Origin: Shinella zoogloeoides
Lineage (GTDB): Bacteria > Pseudomonadota > Alphaproteobacteria > Rhizobiales > Rhizobiaceae
DNA: 64,000 nucleotides
Assembly: GCF_033705735.1 (NCBI RefSeq)
Contig: NZ_CP131130.1
Coordinates: forward strand, 1 to 64,000
Direction of reading: 5' to 3'
Numbering within the stretch: position 1 is the first letter of the stretch; each line of letters opens with the position of its first letter. The notes under the pieces were generated by a model. The model ran no database searches. It had not been told where the DNA came from and saw only the letters and a program-made list of their open reading frames with translations. A program made the position numbers and the translations under genes. Positions 51,661 through 59,374 of the stretch are shown piece by piece.

Positions 51661-51676
51661 TTGACGTAAACGTCAA
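51661..51676. promoter_or_regulatory. TTGACG/CGTCAA operator upstream of fadD
   Basis: This is a perfect 16-bp dyad TTGACG-TAAA-CGTCAA. On the minus strand its TTGACG can act as the minus-35 of a fadD promoter (17 bp to TAGCAG). The same arms occur at 56128-56149. The pattern resembles MerR-family LiuR-type or other fatty/branched-chain catabolism operators. The remaining 281-bp fadD/permease gap contains no gene. Confidence 0.6.
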
Positions 51677-51817
51677 CGATCTGCATCGTCGCCTTCGACT
51701 ACCCCTTCGGGCCGCCGCCTGCGGCGTCTCCGCGCGCCGCCGCCGAAAAAACCACGTATATGTTTAACATTCTTCCGCTACACCTTATCTTGGTGGTCCG
51801 GCGCGGACGCCGGAGCC

Positions 51818-53023
51818 ATGGAGTGGACGAGTTTGTTGCATTCGGAACATCGCAGAAGTGAGCCCCGGTTTCTCGGCGCGGCGCGCCAGGGCGGCGCTGC
51901 GCTCATCTCCCCGATCTCGGCGGCGCGGTGGCTTCTCGTCCTCATCGTCTTCGCCGGCATCTATTTCTTCCACGGCTTCGTCGTGCCGGTGCTGGCCGCG
52001 CTGGTCATCGCCTTTGCGAGCTGGCCGCTCTATTCGCGCCTTCTGGCGCAGGTGAAGGGCAACCGCACGCTCGCCGCTTCCATCGCCATCCTCCTCATCC
52101 TCGCCTTCATCGTCGGGCCGATCGTGATCGCCTCGACCTATGCGCTGCACGAGATCCGCGACTGGATCGGCTGGGCCGTCGAGACGAACCGCACCGGCGC
52201 GCCGACGCCGGAATGGATCGGCGCGCTGCCCGTGGTCGGCGGCTGGCTCGATATGCAATGGGCGCGCTTCCTCGATCATCCCGGCGCGATCGGCGAGCTG
52301 ACGCAGATCGTCAGCGGCGCCAATATCGGCAATATCTACCGCGTGGCGCTCGCGGCCGGCGGCAAGGCGTTCAACCTGCTGCTCGCCATGCTCTTCATGC
52401 TGATCGCGCTGTTCTTCATCTACCGCGACGGCCAGGCCTTCGCCGGCCAGGTCGACCGGCTCGGCGAGCGCATCCTGCCGATGCGCTGGGAGCGCATCTC
52501 GCGCATCGTGCCCGCGACGATCAGCTCGACCGTCACCGGCATGACGCTGATCGCCATCGGCGAGGGCATCGTTCTCGGCGTCGCCTACTGGATCGCCGGC
52601 GTGCCCTCGGCCGTCACGCTCGGCGTGCTCACTGGCGTCATGGCGCTGTTCCCGGGCGGCGCGCCGCTATCCTTCACGCTGGTCTCGGTCTATCTCGTTT
52701 CCAGCGGCTCGCCCGTGGCGGGCCTCGCGCTCTTCGCCTGGGGCTCGGTGGAGCTCTTCATCGTCGACAAGACGCTGCGCCCGCGCCTCGTCGGCGGCCC
52801 GATCAAGCTGCCGTTCCTGCCCACCTTCTTCGGCCTCATCGGCGGGGTGAAGACCATGGGCTTCCTCGGCCTCTTCATCGGCCCGGTCCTGATGGCCCTG
52901 CTGGTCGCCATCTGGCGCGAATGGATCCGCGAGGTCGAAGCGACCGAGCCCGCCTCGACGATCCTGCTCGACCCCCACGCCGAGCCGCCCCCCTTGCCCG
53001 ACAAGGAACGCAACGTCGGCTGA
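51818..53023 (+). CDS. AI-2E family (PerM/YdiK) membrane transporter
   Basis: This 401-aa integral membrane protein has seven to eight helices: paired N-terminal segments (about 36-90), a soluble loop (about 95-165) and five helices in the C-terminal half. The family motif region is WGSVELFIVDKTLRPRLVGG, near PFLPTFFGLIGGVKTMGFLG. The family is named after TqsA-type AI-2 export, but members also act as Na+/H+ antiporters or are uncharacterised. The substrate is unknown. It is divergent from fadD. The C-terminus is Pro-rich and hydrophilic. Confidence 0.88.
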   Translation: MEWTSLLHSEHRRSEPRFLGAARQGGAALISPISAARWLLVLIVFAGIYFFHGFVVPVLAALVIAFASWPLYSRLLAQVKGNRTLAASIAILLILAFIVGPIVIASTYALHEIRDWIGWAVETNRTGAPTPEWIGALPVVGGWLDMQWARFLDHPGAIGELTQIVSGANIGNIYRVALAAGGKAFNLLLAMLFMLIALFFIYRDGQAFAGQVDRLGERILPMRWERISRIVPATISSTVTGMTLIAIGEGIVLGVAYWIAGVPSAVTLGVLTGVMALFPGGAPLSFTLVSVYLVSSGSPVAGLALFAWGSVELFIVDKTLRPRLVGGPIKLPFLPTFFGLIGGVKTMGFLGLFIGPVLMALLVAIWREWIREVEATEPASTILLDPHAEPPPLPDKERNVG

Positions 53024-53034
53024 AGCCCGGCCGC

Positions 53035-53226
53035 TTAGCCGTCTCCCTCGCCGCAGAACCGGGCGAAATCCGCAAGATAGGCACGCATCGTCTCGACGGC
53101 ATCCGCGGCGCGCAGCCGCTCGCCGATATCGTCCGGTGAAAGCGCCATCAGGGAAAAGCGCAGGAAAATATCCGCGCTGAACCGCCCGCTGACCGTCGCA
53201 AGCACGGTGCGCAACTGCCCGAGCAT
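53035..53226 (-). CDS. Small hypothetical protein
   Basis: This possible 63-aa protein starts MLGQLRTVLATVSGRFSADI, with an amphipathic middle and acidic C-terminus (ADFARFCGEGDG). It lies 11 bp past the permease stop, convergent. An in-frame ATG at 53295 would give 86 aa with an extra cysteine-rich start. Codon use is like neighbouring genes, but there is no family match I recognise, so it could be a chance frame. Confidence 0.4.
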   Translation of the reverse strand: MLGQLRTVLATVSGRFSADIFLRFSLMALSPDDIGERLRAADAVETMRAYLADFARFCGEGDG

Positions 53227-53291
53227 GTCGTCGCCGCGATGGGAGGCATGGCGGCAAGGGAGGCACGGCGAGTCAGGCGAGGAAGGCGGCA

Positions 53292-53663
53292 TCACGGGGC
53301 TTTAGGGTTTTGGCATTTTATCCGCCCGGACAAGCATGCCTCGCCTATGGCGGACGATGTATATGACAGGAGCGTGATATATGTTTGATGCTCCGGCAGC
53401 CTGTAATGGGCCTTCACGATCATCCTTTGCGTCTTGCGCCCCAGAAATGGCCACCAGGGCTCCAGCTTCCCCTTCAAGAATATTTCCTGGACGAGACATT
53501 TTTTCAATTCGGCCGCCTGTTCGTTTGCGTCCAGCATCCTTGCGACCAAGCCCTTGCAAAAAACTTCGGTCTGAAGCTGAGGGAATGGGTATTCTTCCTC
53601 AGCGGATGCGGACGAGGTCGTGTAGCCGAGTAACAGGCATAGTGCGAAAACTGCGTCGCGCAT
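53292..53663 (-). CDS. Putative secreted hypothetical protein
   Basis: This 123-aa product has a clear signal peptide (MRDAVFALCLLLGYTTSSAS, cleavage near 21). The mature domain of about 100 residues has four cysteines (FCKGLV, KKCLVQ, GEACLSG, IKCQN), suggesting two disulphides. The GGAGAGG ribosome site supports the start at 53663. No family recognised. It lies in a stretch of visibly lower GC and looser codon use than the rest of the window, suggesting acquired DNA. Confidence 0.65.
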   Translation of the reverse strand: MRDAVFALCLLLGYTTSSASAEEEYPFPQLQTEVFCKGLVARMLDANEQAAELKKCLVQEIFLKGKLEPWWPFLGRKTQRMIVKAHYRLPEHQTYITLLSYTSSAIGEACLSGRIKCQNPKAP

Positions 53664-53785
53664 GAGGCCTCTCCAGGGATTCTGGTTGAAACATATGACG
53701 AACCTGGCCAATCTGCAATTGCAGGGCCATGCGCTCAACCGACCGGCTTCGTCGAATACCCATCCCTCGATAACTGTGAGATCAT

Positions 53786-54475
53786 ATGGATTTCGCCTTG
53801 GCAATGCTTTGTTTTCTAACCGCTTTTGCACTCGTGATCATAGGCATCGTTGTGCTTGTCTTTCTCGGCCTTCGCCGAATCTGGCGACGGACGAGATCCG
53901 ATCAGCTCGTTCTGCGCGGCCTCATCGTCGTGTTGGGCGTGGGGGTCGTTGTGGCGCCCTACATGGCATTCAAGTTTGAAGAACGACGCTGGATTCTGGC
54001 ACACGTTCCCCAGCCTCTCGACGTTGCAGAGATCGAATTCAGGGTGGAGGAACTCTACGGCATGGGTTTCATGCCCGGCGACAACGAAACTGGCTTTGTC
54101 GTTTATCGATTGACCGACGCCAGCGCATTATGGGCGCGGGACCAAGGGCGCCGCCTGGGTGAAGCGCTCGAAGGCACCGAAGGCACATGGCTCGTGACGC
54201 CGGTCGATGACAGGAGCACTGAGCAAGCCGTCAGCCAGTGGCATCCCTACGACAACCCGCCGGTTCGGGGAGCTGAACGCATTGCCCGCGATCCTCCAAG
54301 CGTATCGGAGTTCCTGAGCAAGTATGGCTTTGAAATCTCCATCGATGCACGGTTCGAGCGCGAAGCCAACGAAGCGATACAGTCCGGAGGATCGCTTTAC
54401 CATTATGGACCGGGTGGCAGCGTTACGATCGTCGATCCGAACAAGGGAAAGGTGTATTTCTTCTACGCTGGGTGA
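53786..54475 (+). CDS. Hypothetical two-TM membrane protein
   Basis: This 229-aa product has two membrane helices near the N-terminus (about 4-28 and 43-62) separated by a basic loop (LRRIWRRTRSDQ). A soluble domain of about 160 residues follows, rich in charged and aromatic residues, ending SVTIVDPNKGKVYFFYAG. No motif or family recognised. The soluble domain probably faces the cytoplasm or periplasm as a single unit. Divergent from the secreted protein at 53.3-53.7 kb and sharing its lower GC. Confidence 0.7.
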   Translation: MDFALAMLCFLTAFALVIIGIVVLVFLGLRRIWRRTRSDQLVLRGLIVVLGVGVVVAPYMAFKFEERRWILAHVPQPLDVAEIEFRVEELYGMGFMPGDNETGFVVYRLTDASALWARDQGRRLGEALEGTEGTWLVTPVDDRSTEQAVSQWHPYDNPPVRGAERIARDPPSVSEFLSKYGFEISIDARFEREANEAIQSGGSLYHYGPGGSVTIVDPNKGKVYFFYAG

Positions 54476-54506
54476 ATGCGCTGGCTTCCGATGGATTGCC
54501 ATTCCC

Positions 54507-54812
54507 TCATTCGTTCGTGCGGTTCCAGTAATCGTGATCCAGATCCGTCCAGACATAGAAGCCGTTCCACAGGCCGAGCCACACGCGCAACGGGGCCAAG
54601 GCGCCTGAAAGCATGATTTCGATGCCGGTGCCTTGTCGTTCCTCAGGGAAAAAGGCCAGGGTGGCCGCACCCATGAGTGCACTCCCCGCCCACAGTCCGT
54701 AGATCAGCCAGAGTGTGGGCCAGACATAGGCGACGACCGCCAGGCAAATGAGCAGGATCGCGCGGTAGATACTGAGCTTCGACAAGAACGCCTCCAGACC
54801 GCTTTCAAGCAT
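54507..54812 (-). CDS. Hypothetical small membrane protein
   Basis: This 101-aa product has two to three hydrophobic segments (IYRAILLICLAVVAYVW; LWLIYGLWAGSALMGAATLA; and a weaker LSGALAPLRVWLGLWNGF), ending in an acidic, Tyr/Trp-rich tail. An ATG at 54875 in frame would add 21 residues including a Cys pair, with a purine-rich site close to it, so the start is uncertain. No family recognised. Convergent with the two-TM protein and next to tRNA-Thr. Confidence 0.55.
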   Translation of the reverse strand: MLESGLEAFLSKLSIYRAILLICLAVVAYVWPTLWLIYGLWAGSALMGAATLAFFPEERQGTGIEIMLSGALAPLRVWLGLWNGFYVWTDLDHDYWNRTNE

Positions 54813-54948
54813 GTCGCCATCGGCACTATCTTGGCAACAGGGAGCATCTGCGACGAGACCAAGCAGCCCTGCCATCCACCTCGCGCAGACTGATGGGTAA
54901 CCGCAGAGGACCGCTGGGTTTTGACTTTACCTAGATGCTTGAAGAAAA

Positions 54949-55024
54949 TGGTGCCGCTTAGGTGACTCGAACACCTGACCCCATCATTACGAATGATGTG
55001 CTCTACCGACTGAGCTAAAGCGGC
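54949..55024 (-). tRNA. tRNA-Thr (anticodon CGT)
   Basis: Read on the minus strand, a 76-nt cloverleaf has acceptor stem GCCGCTT/AAGCGGC, D-arm AGCTCAGTCGGTAGAGC, and anticodon stem CATCA/TGATG with loop TTCGTAA, giving anticodon CGT for ACG codons. The T-arm is AGGTG-TTCGAGT-CACCT, and an encoded ACCA 3' end is present. The 3' end faces the low-GC cluster at 53.3-54.9 kb. Confidence 0.97.
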
Positions 55025-55149
55025 CCTTCAGCGGTCCCGAAGCGTGTCGGGACCGGAATGGGTGCGCTGATAACCGCATTGGACGGAGATTTCAAGCGGG
55101 GAGTTTCAACTTCCGCATTTTTCCCGCGCGGCGCAGCGAAATGACGGGG

Positions 55150-56109
55150 TCAGGCCGCAATGCGGGCCCTGGCGGCGGCGTATTCGCGGGCAAGGCGGGC
55201 GACGAGCGCTTCGACCGGCTCGATGGCCTTGACGGCGCCGATGCCCTGGCCGCAGCCCCAGATGTCCTTCCAGGCCTTGGCGCCGGTCGTGGCCTTGTCG
55301 AAATCCATCTTCGAAGGGTCGGCTTCCGGCAGGTGGTCGGGGTCCATGCCGGCGGCCGCGATGGAGGGCTTCAGGTAGTTGCCGTGGATGCCCGTGAAAT
55401 AGTTGGAATAGACGATGTCGGCGGCATTGCTGTCGACGATCGTCTGCTTGTAGGCGTCGCTCGCCCGCGCCTCGGTGGTGGCGATGAAGGGCGAACCGAT
55501 ATAGGCCATGTCCGCGCCCATCGCCTCGGCAGCCAGGATCGCTCCGCCCGTCGCGATCGCACCGGAAAGCAGGAGCGGGCCGTCGAACCATTCGCGGATT
55601 TCCTGGACGAGGGCGAAGGGGGAAAGCGTGCCGGCATGGCCGCCCGCGCCGGCAGCCACCGCGATCAGCCCGTCCGCACCCTTGCGGATCGCCGAATTGG
55701 CATGACGGTTGTTGATGACGTCGTGCAGCACGATGCCGCCATAGGAATGGATTGCCGCATTCACCTCCGGCACGGCGCCGAGCGAGGAGATCACGACCGG
55801 CACCTTGTATTTCACGCACATCGTCAGGTCGTGTTCCAGCCGCCTGTTGGAACGGTGGACGATCTGGTTGACGGCGAAGGGGGCGGCGGGGCGGTCGGGG
55901 TGCTTCGCATCGTGCGCGGCAAGGCCCTCGGTGATCTCCGCCAGCCATTCGTCGAGCTGCGATTCCGGGCGGGCGTTCAGCGCCGGGAAGGCGCCGATGA
56001 CACCCGCCTTGCATTGTGCAAGGGTCAGCGCGGGATGCGAGACGATGAAGAGCGGCGCGCCGACGACGGGCAGGCGCAGCTTGTCCTTGAGGATCGCGGG
56101 CAGGGCCAT
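55150..56109 (-). CDS. Nitronate monooxygenase (2-nitropropane dioxygenase-like)
   Basis: This FMN-dependent TIM-barrel protein of 319 aa belongs to the NMO/NPD family, which oxidises alkyl nitronates such as propionate-3-nitronate. Visible features are the N-terminal barrel start LRLPVVGAPLFIVSHPALTL, the glycine-rich FMN phosphate site (ADGLIAVAAGAGGHAGTLSP, GAIATGGAILAAEAMGADMA) and the catalytic-type histidine in GAGGHAG. Some relatives are enoyl-reductase-like and the true substrate is unknown. Start 56109. The gene has an operator with the same TTGACG/CGTCAA arms as fadD, hinting at shared catabolic control. Confidence 0.9.
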   Translation of the reverse strand: MALPAILKDKLRLPVVGAPLFIVSHPALTLAQCKAGVIGAFPALNARPESQLDEWLAEITEGLAAHDAKHPDRPAAPFAVNQIVHRSNRRLEHDLTMCVKYKVPVVISSLGAVPEVNAAIHSYGGIVLHDVINNRHANSAIRKGADGLIAVAAGAGGHAGTLSPFALVQEIREWFDGPLLLSGAIATGGAILAAEAMGADMAYIGSPFIATTEARASDAYKQTIVDSNAADIVYSNYFTGIHGNYLKPSIAAAGMDPDHLPEADPSKMDFDKATTGAKAWKDIWGCGQGIGAVKAIEPVEALVARLAREYAAARARIAA

Positions 56110-56127
56110 GGCGGAAGTCCTGACATT

Positions 56128-56149
56128 TTGACGTTTACGAAAACGTCAA
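56128..56149. promoter_or_regulatory. TTGACG...CGTCAA operator before the nitronate monooxygenase gene
   Basis: TTGACGTTTACGAAAACGTCAA has the same 6-bp arms as the fadD operator but with 10 bp between them; each half extends as TTGACGTTT(A/T)CG. It ends 18 bp before the start codon, so a bound protein would block initiation or elongation. Confidence 0.55.
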
Positions 56150-56154
56150 AACCA

Positions 56155-57184
56155 TACCAGCGGGAATTGTCTCTGAAAAGGGGTGTCGGTGCATCACGGC
56201 GTGCTCATCGTGACGGAACGGCAAGACGCGTTTTCCTGCGAGTGGCGCTGCACGTGGCCCGCTCTGGGTATCGGAGAGCACTGCCATCGGGATGGGGGCG
56301 TCGGGCGCCGCGCTGCAGATGGTGGCGACGAAAGCGAGGGGCGGCGTTATGCTTCAGACATTGGGCGAGCACGGCTGTCGGGGCGTCGGCCCGCCGGATG
56401 CAGGCGGAGGTGGTGCGAGCGAGGGGCGATGCCTTGCTTCGAGCATCGGACGAAGATGACCGTCAGGGAGGCTTGGTGGCCGCGCACGACAGCGGCGCAG
56501 GCGAGGAAGAGGTGCGGCATTCCGGGGAATTAGGCGAGCTTGGCTGGCGAGATGGCGCGGCATCGGCGCAAGTGGCAACGGCGTGGGCGAGAGGCGTTAA
56601 CGCGCCCCAAGTGTCGAACGAGCATGGCTGGCGGGGCTCTGGGCCACCGGGCGCACATCGCAGAGGCGGTCGAGTGGAGTTGCTACATTCCGGGCGTTGG
56701 TCGAAACTTAGCTATTGATATGGCGAGGCATCAGGCGTGGGCGGCAACGGTTCAGGCAGGCGGAGGTCGCGCACGCCATGTATCGGGCGAGCATGGTCAT
56801 TGGGTTGCTTGGCCATCGGGCGCATGCCGCAGAGGTGCAGGCGATTGGACGTTCTACATCTCGGGCCGCTGGTGAGGCCATTGGGCAGCGGCCATCCGGG
56901 TGTACTTGGCAACGGGCAGCGAGCAGGAAGTGCCGCGCTCGGGTAGCGGCGATGCATGGCAAGCGGGACATCCGGCCATCGGATGCGGGCAGCGGTGCCA
57001 CCAAGGCCGGATCGACATGATTCGCCCCGGCTTATCCCCGCAGAAGAACGGGCAGTTTCGGCGGCAAGGCTTGCGAAAATTTCCGTCAAACGTTACGCAA
57101 AAACTAACAAAAGCCGGAAAGTAGGGCTCTTTCCACAGATGGATCGTACCGCGCCGTCGCGCGGCTCCCGCAGAAGGGTCGGAT
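56155..57184. repeat. About 1 kb non-coding tract with degenerate tandem repeats
   Basis: No convincing gene is present in this 1,030-bp interval. From about 56,350 to 57,005 it is built of diverged repeats. The two best units start ATGGCG(C/A)GGCATC at 56552 and 56720, a 168-bp period. They share GGCAACGG, CGAGCATGG, GGCCA(C/T)CGGGCGCA, CGCAGAGG and CTACAT(T/C)(C/T)CGGGC blocks in the same order. Weaker copies of the CGAGCA...GGCC...GCGCA...GCAGG pattern occur near 56362, 56440 and 56910. Frames shift between units, so they are not an intact repeat protein. The final 150 bp before the next gene is AT-richer and probably holds its promoter. Confidence 0.65.
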
Positions 57185-58324
57185 GTGAGCGGACTGGAAA
57201 CGGCAATCAGGAACGCGCTGGCGCGCTCGGAGCGCGGCAATGCCGAGGTGCGCGCGCGCATCTACCAGTCGGCGCGCAACGCGCTCGAGGCGGGCCTGCG
57301 CAAGCAGGAGGTCAACGACCCTGGCACCGTCGCCGCGCAGCGCCACCGGCTGGAAGCCACTATTCACCAGATCGAGGCCGAGGAGCGCGCTGAGATCGCC
57401 TCCGCCGCCGCGCGCAATGTTCGCGTCGAGCCGGCGGTCGATGCGCGGCTGGAGCCGGTGCTGCGCGCCGAGCGCGACGTGCGGCCCGAGCCGAAGCTCG
57501 ACGCCGAGCCGCGCCTGGAGGCGGAAAAGCCCGCTGCCGGCGCCGCCGATATCGGCGCCATCCGCCCCGACCGCCAGGACGGCTTTGCTGCCGGCGGCGC
57601 GGCGACGACGCCCGCCAAGACGGCAAAGGCCCCGGATTTCCGCCCCGAGCGGGTGACCAAGGCCTGCAAGCGGCGCGGACGCCTGTTTTCCTTCCTGCTC
57701 GTCCTCGCCACGCTGATCGCCGCCCTCGGCGCGCTCGCCTGGTGGGTCCAGACGAGCGGGCTTCTCGACGACCTGCGCAGCGGCGCGGACGGCTCCCGGC
57801 CGCCGGCCCGCGTCTCGGGCGAGGATTTCTCGGGCGAGGATCCGCTCAAGAAGGCGCTCGACACGCAGAACCACTTCTCCTCCGACTGGCGCAAGGTCTT
57901 CACCCCAGCCGATACGGCAAAGATCTCCACCGGCCCCGCGGGCCGCTTCGAATCGGTCAGCACCAGCGAAGGGCCGGCCGTGCGCGTCACCTCCACCAAT
58001 CCGGACCGCGACGGCGCGGTGCGCATCGAGGTCTCTCCGGAGGTGCTCGGCGAAATGAGCGGCAAGGCCTCCACGGTCGCGCTCACCGTGCAGGCGGCCG
58101 GCGACAAGCCGGTGCAGGTCGCCGTCGAATGCGATTTCGCCAGCATGGGCAATTGCGGCCGCCACCGCTTCACCGTCTCGGAGCGCACCGATATCCTGTT
58201 CCAGGTGGAGTTTGACCGCTCGCTCTCGCCGAGCGAGCCGGGTCATATCCTGCTGAACAGCGACATTTCCGGCGGCAGTGCCGGCGTCAACCTCTTCGGC
58301 GTGCGCATCCAGCCGGGCGAATAG
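57185..58324 (+). CDS. Single-pass membrane protein of unknown function
   Basis: This 379-aa product has an N-terminal helical, charged region (about 1-75, VRARIYQSARNALEAGLRKQ, possibly coiled coil). A Glu/Pro/Ala-rich disordered linker (about 76-158) follows, then one membrane helix (LFSFLLVLATLIAALGALAWWV, about 167-188). A probably periplasmic domain of about 190 residues ends the protein; its beta-rich C-terminal half has a Cys pair (VECDFASMGNCGRH) and ends NLFGVRIQPGE, like a carbohydrate-binding sandwich. I do not recognise a named family. GTG start with AGAAGGG 6 bp upstream. It is convergent with ppk2 over a 24-bp gap holding a hairpin. Confidence 0.8.
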   Translation: MSGLETAIRNALARSERGNAEVRARIYQSARNALEAGLRKQEVNDPGTVAAQRHRLEATIHQIEAEERAEIASAAARNVRVEPAVDARLEPVLRAERDVRPEPKLDAEPRLEAEKPAAGAADIGAIRPDRQDGFAAGGAATTPAKTAKAPDFRPERVTKACKRRGRLFSFLLVLATLIAALGALAWWVQTSGLLDDLRSGADGSRPPARVSGEDFSGEDPLKKALDTQNHFSSDWRKVFTPADTAKISTGPAGRFESVSTSEGPAVRVTSTNPDRDGAVRIEVSPEVLGEMSGKASTVALTVQAAGDKPVQVAVECDFASMGNCGRHRFTVSERTDILFQVEFDRSLSPSEPGHILLNSDISGGSAGVNLFGVRIQPGE

Positions 58325-58331
58325 GGCAGTT

Positions 58332-58347
58332 CCGGCGCGGGCGCCGG
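58332..58347. terminator. Hairpin in the convergent gap before ppk2
   Basis: Perfect CCGGCGC/GCGCCGG stem (58332-58338 and 58341-58347) with a 2-nt loop lies between two convergent stop codons. There is no T-tract, so it may be only a 3'-end stabiliser or a rho-assisted terminator. Confidence 0.45.
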
Positions 58348-58348
58348 G

Positions 58349-59230
58349 CTACTTGAGGAAGCCCGGGCCGGAGCCGACGATCCTGTCGTCGATCTCGCCG
58401 ATCGCCTGCTTGTCCTTGCTGTCATAGTCGAGCGATTTCAGGATGTGGCGGATGAGGTTGATGCGCGCGCGGCGCTTGTCGTTGGCGCGGATCACGGTCC
58501 AGGGCGCGTTGTCCGTGTGCGTTTCCTTCAGCATACGGTCGCGCTTTTCCGAATAGTCGCCCCATTTGTTGAGCGCGGCGATGTCCATCGGCGACAGCTT
58601 CCAGATCTTCAGCGGGTCGTGCCGGCGGTCGTGGAAGCGCTTGAGCTGCATCTCGCGGCCGATATCCAGCCAGAACTTGAAGAGATGGATGCCCTCCGAG
58701 ACGATCATCTTCTCGAAGCGCGGCGTCTCCTTGAGGAATTTCTCGTACTGCTCGGGCGTGCAGAAGCCCATGACCGGCTCGACGCCCGCCCGGTTGTACC
58801 AGGAGCGGTCGAAGAGCACGAATTCGCCGGTCGTCGGGAAGGTCGCGACATAGCGCTGATAGTACCACTGGCCCTGCTCGGTGCCGGTCGGCTTGGTCAG
58901 CGCCACGACGCGCGCCGAGCGCGGGTTCATGTAGGAGGTGGTGGCGTGGATGACGCCGCCCTTGCCGGCCGCGTCCCGCCCCTCGAAGACAGCCATGATG
59001 CGCTTGCCGGTCTTCTGCTGCCAGAACTGCACCTTGACCAGCTCGATCTGCAGGAGCTTCAGCAGCCGCTCGTATTCCTTGTTGTCGAGCTTCTTGTCAT
59101 AGGGATAGTCGCCCGAGCCGAAGGCCTTGTCGTCGATCCAGCCGGGCAGGACGGGATCGTCGATATCGAACACGCGCTTCTTGTCGTGGATGTCGAGTTC
59201 CACGGCCCGGCTTTCGGCCTTTTCCGCCAT
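58349..59230 (-). CDS. Polyphosphate kinase 2 family protein
   Basis: PPK2 enzymes transfer phosphate between polyphosphate and (d)NDP or NMP. The 293-aa single-domain protein has Walker [11 protein letters not shown] (83-92), the lid segment with [20 protein letters not shown], Walker [21 protein letters not shown] and the conserved [19 protein letters not shown]. The length and single domain fit class I PPK2, which favour NDP phosphorylation. Start 59230 has AAGGAG. It is divergent from phoR, so a phosphate-related gene sits directly against the phosphate regulon. Confidence 0.94.
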   Translation of the reverse strand: MAEKAESRAVELDIHDKKRVFDIDDPVLPGWIDDKAFGSGDYPYDKKLDNKEYERLLKLLQIELVKVQFWQQKTGKRIMAVFEGRDAAGKGGVIHATTSYMNPRSARVVALTKPTGTEQGQWYYQRYVATFPTTGEFVLFDRSWYNRAGVEPVMGFCTPEQYEKFLKETPRFEKMIVSEGIHLFKFWLDIGREMQLKRFHDRRHDPLKIWKLSPMDIAALNKWGDYSEKRDRMLKETHTDNAPWTVIRANDKRRARINLIRHILKSLDYDSKDKQAIGEIDDRIVGSGPGFLK

Positions 59231-59374
59231 CGTCTGCTCCTTGAATGTCGGTTCGCGGCAGGTGGCCGCTTCGGCGAAGGTGGCCACAACCGCATTGCGA
59301 ATTCAAGCCGGCCGTGAAAAACATGTCATGAAGCCGCGCTATCCATGGAGAATCATGGAGGCGTGGAGGCTACG

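Noticed and set aside
53292..54812. Toxin-antitoxin or immunity pair among the unknown genes next to tRNA-Thr
   Set aside because: No coupled small gene pair, toxin motif or autoregulatory operator; orientations are mixed.
56155..57184. Several short ORFs of 70-145 aa on both strands
   Set aside because: Their sequences shift frame between repeat units, lack good ribosome sites and show no family similarity.
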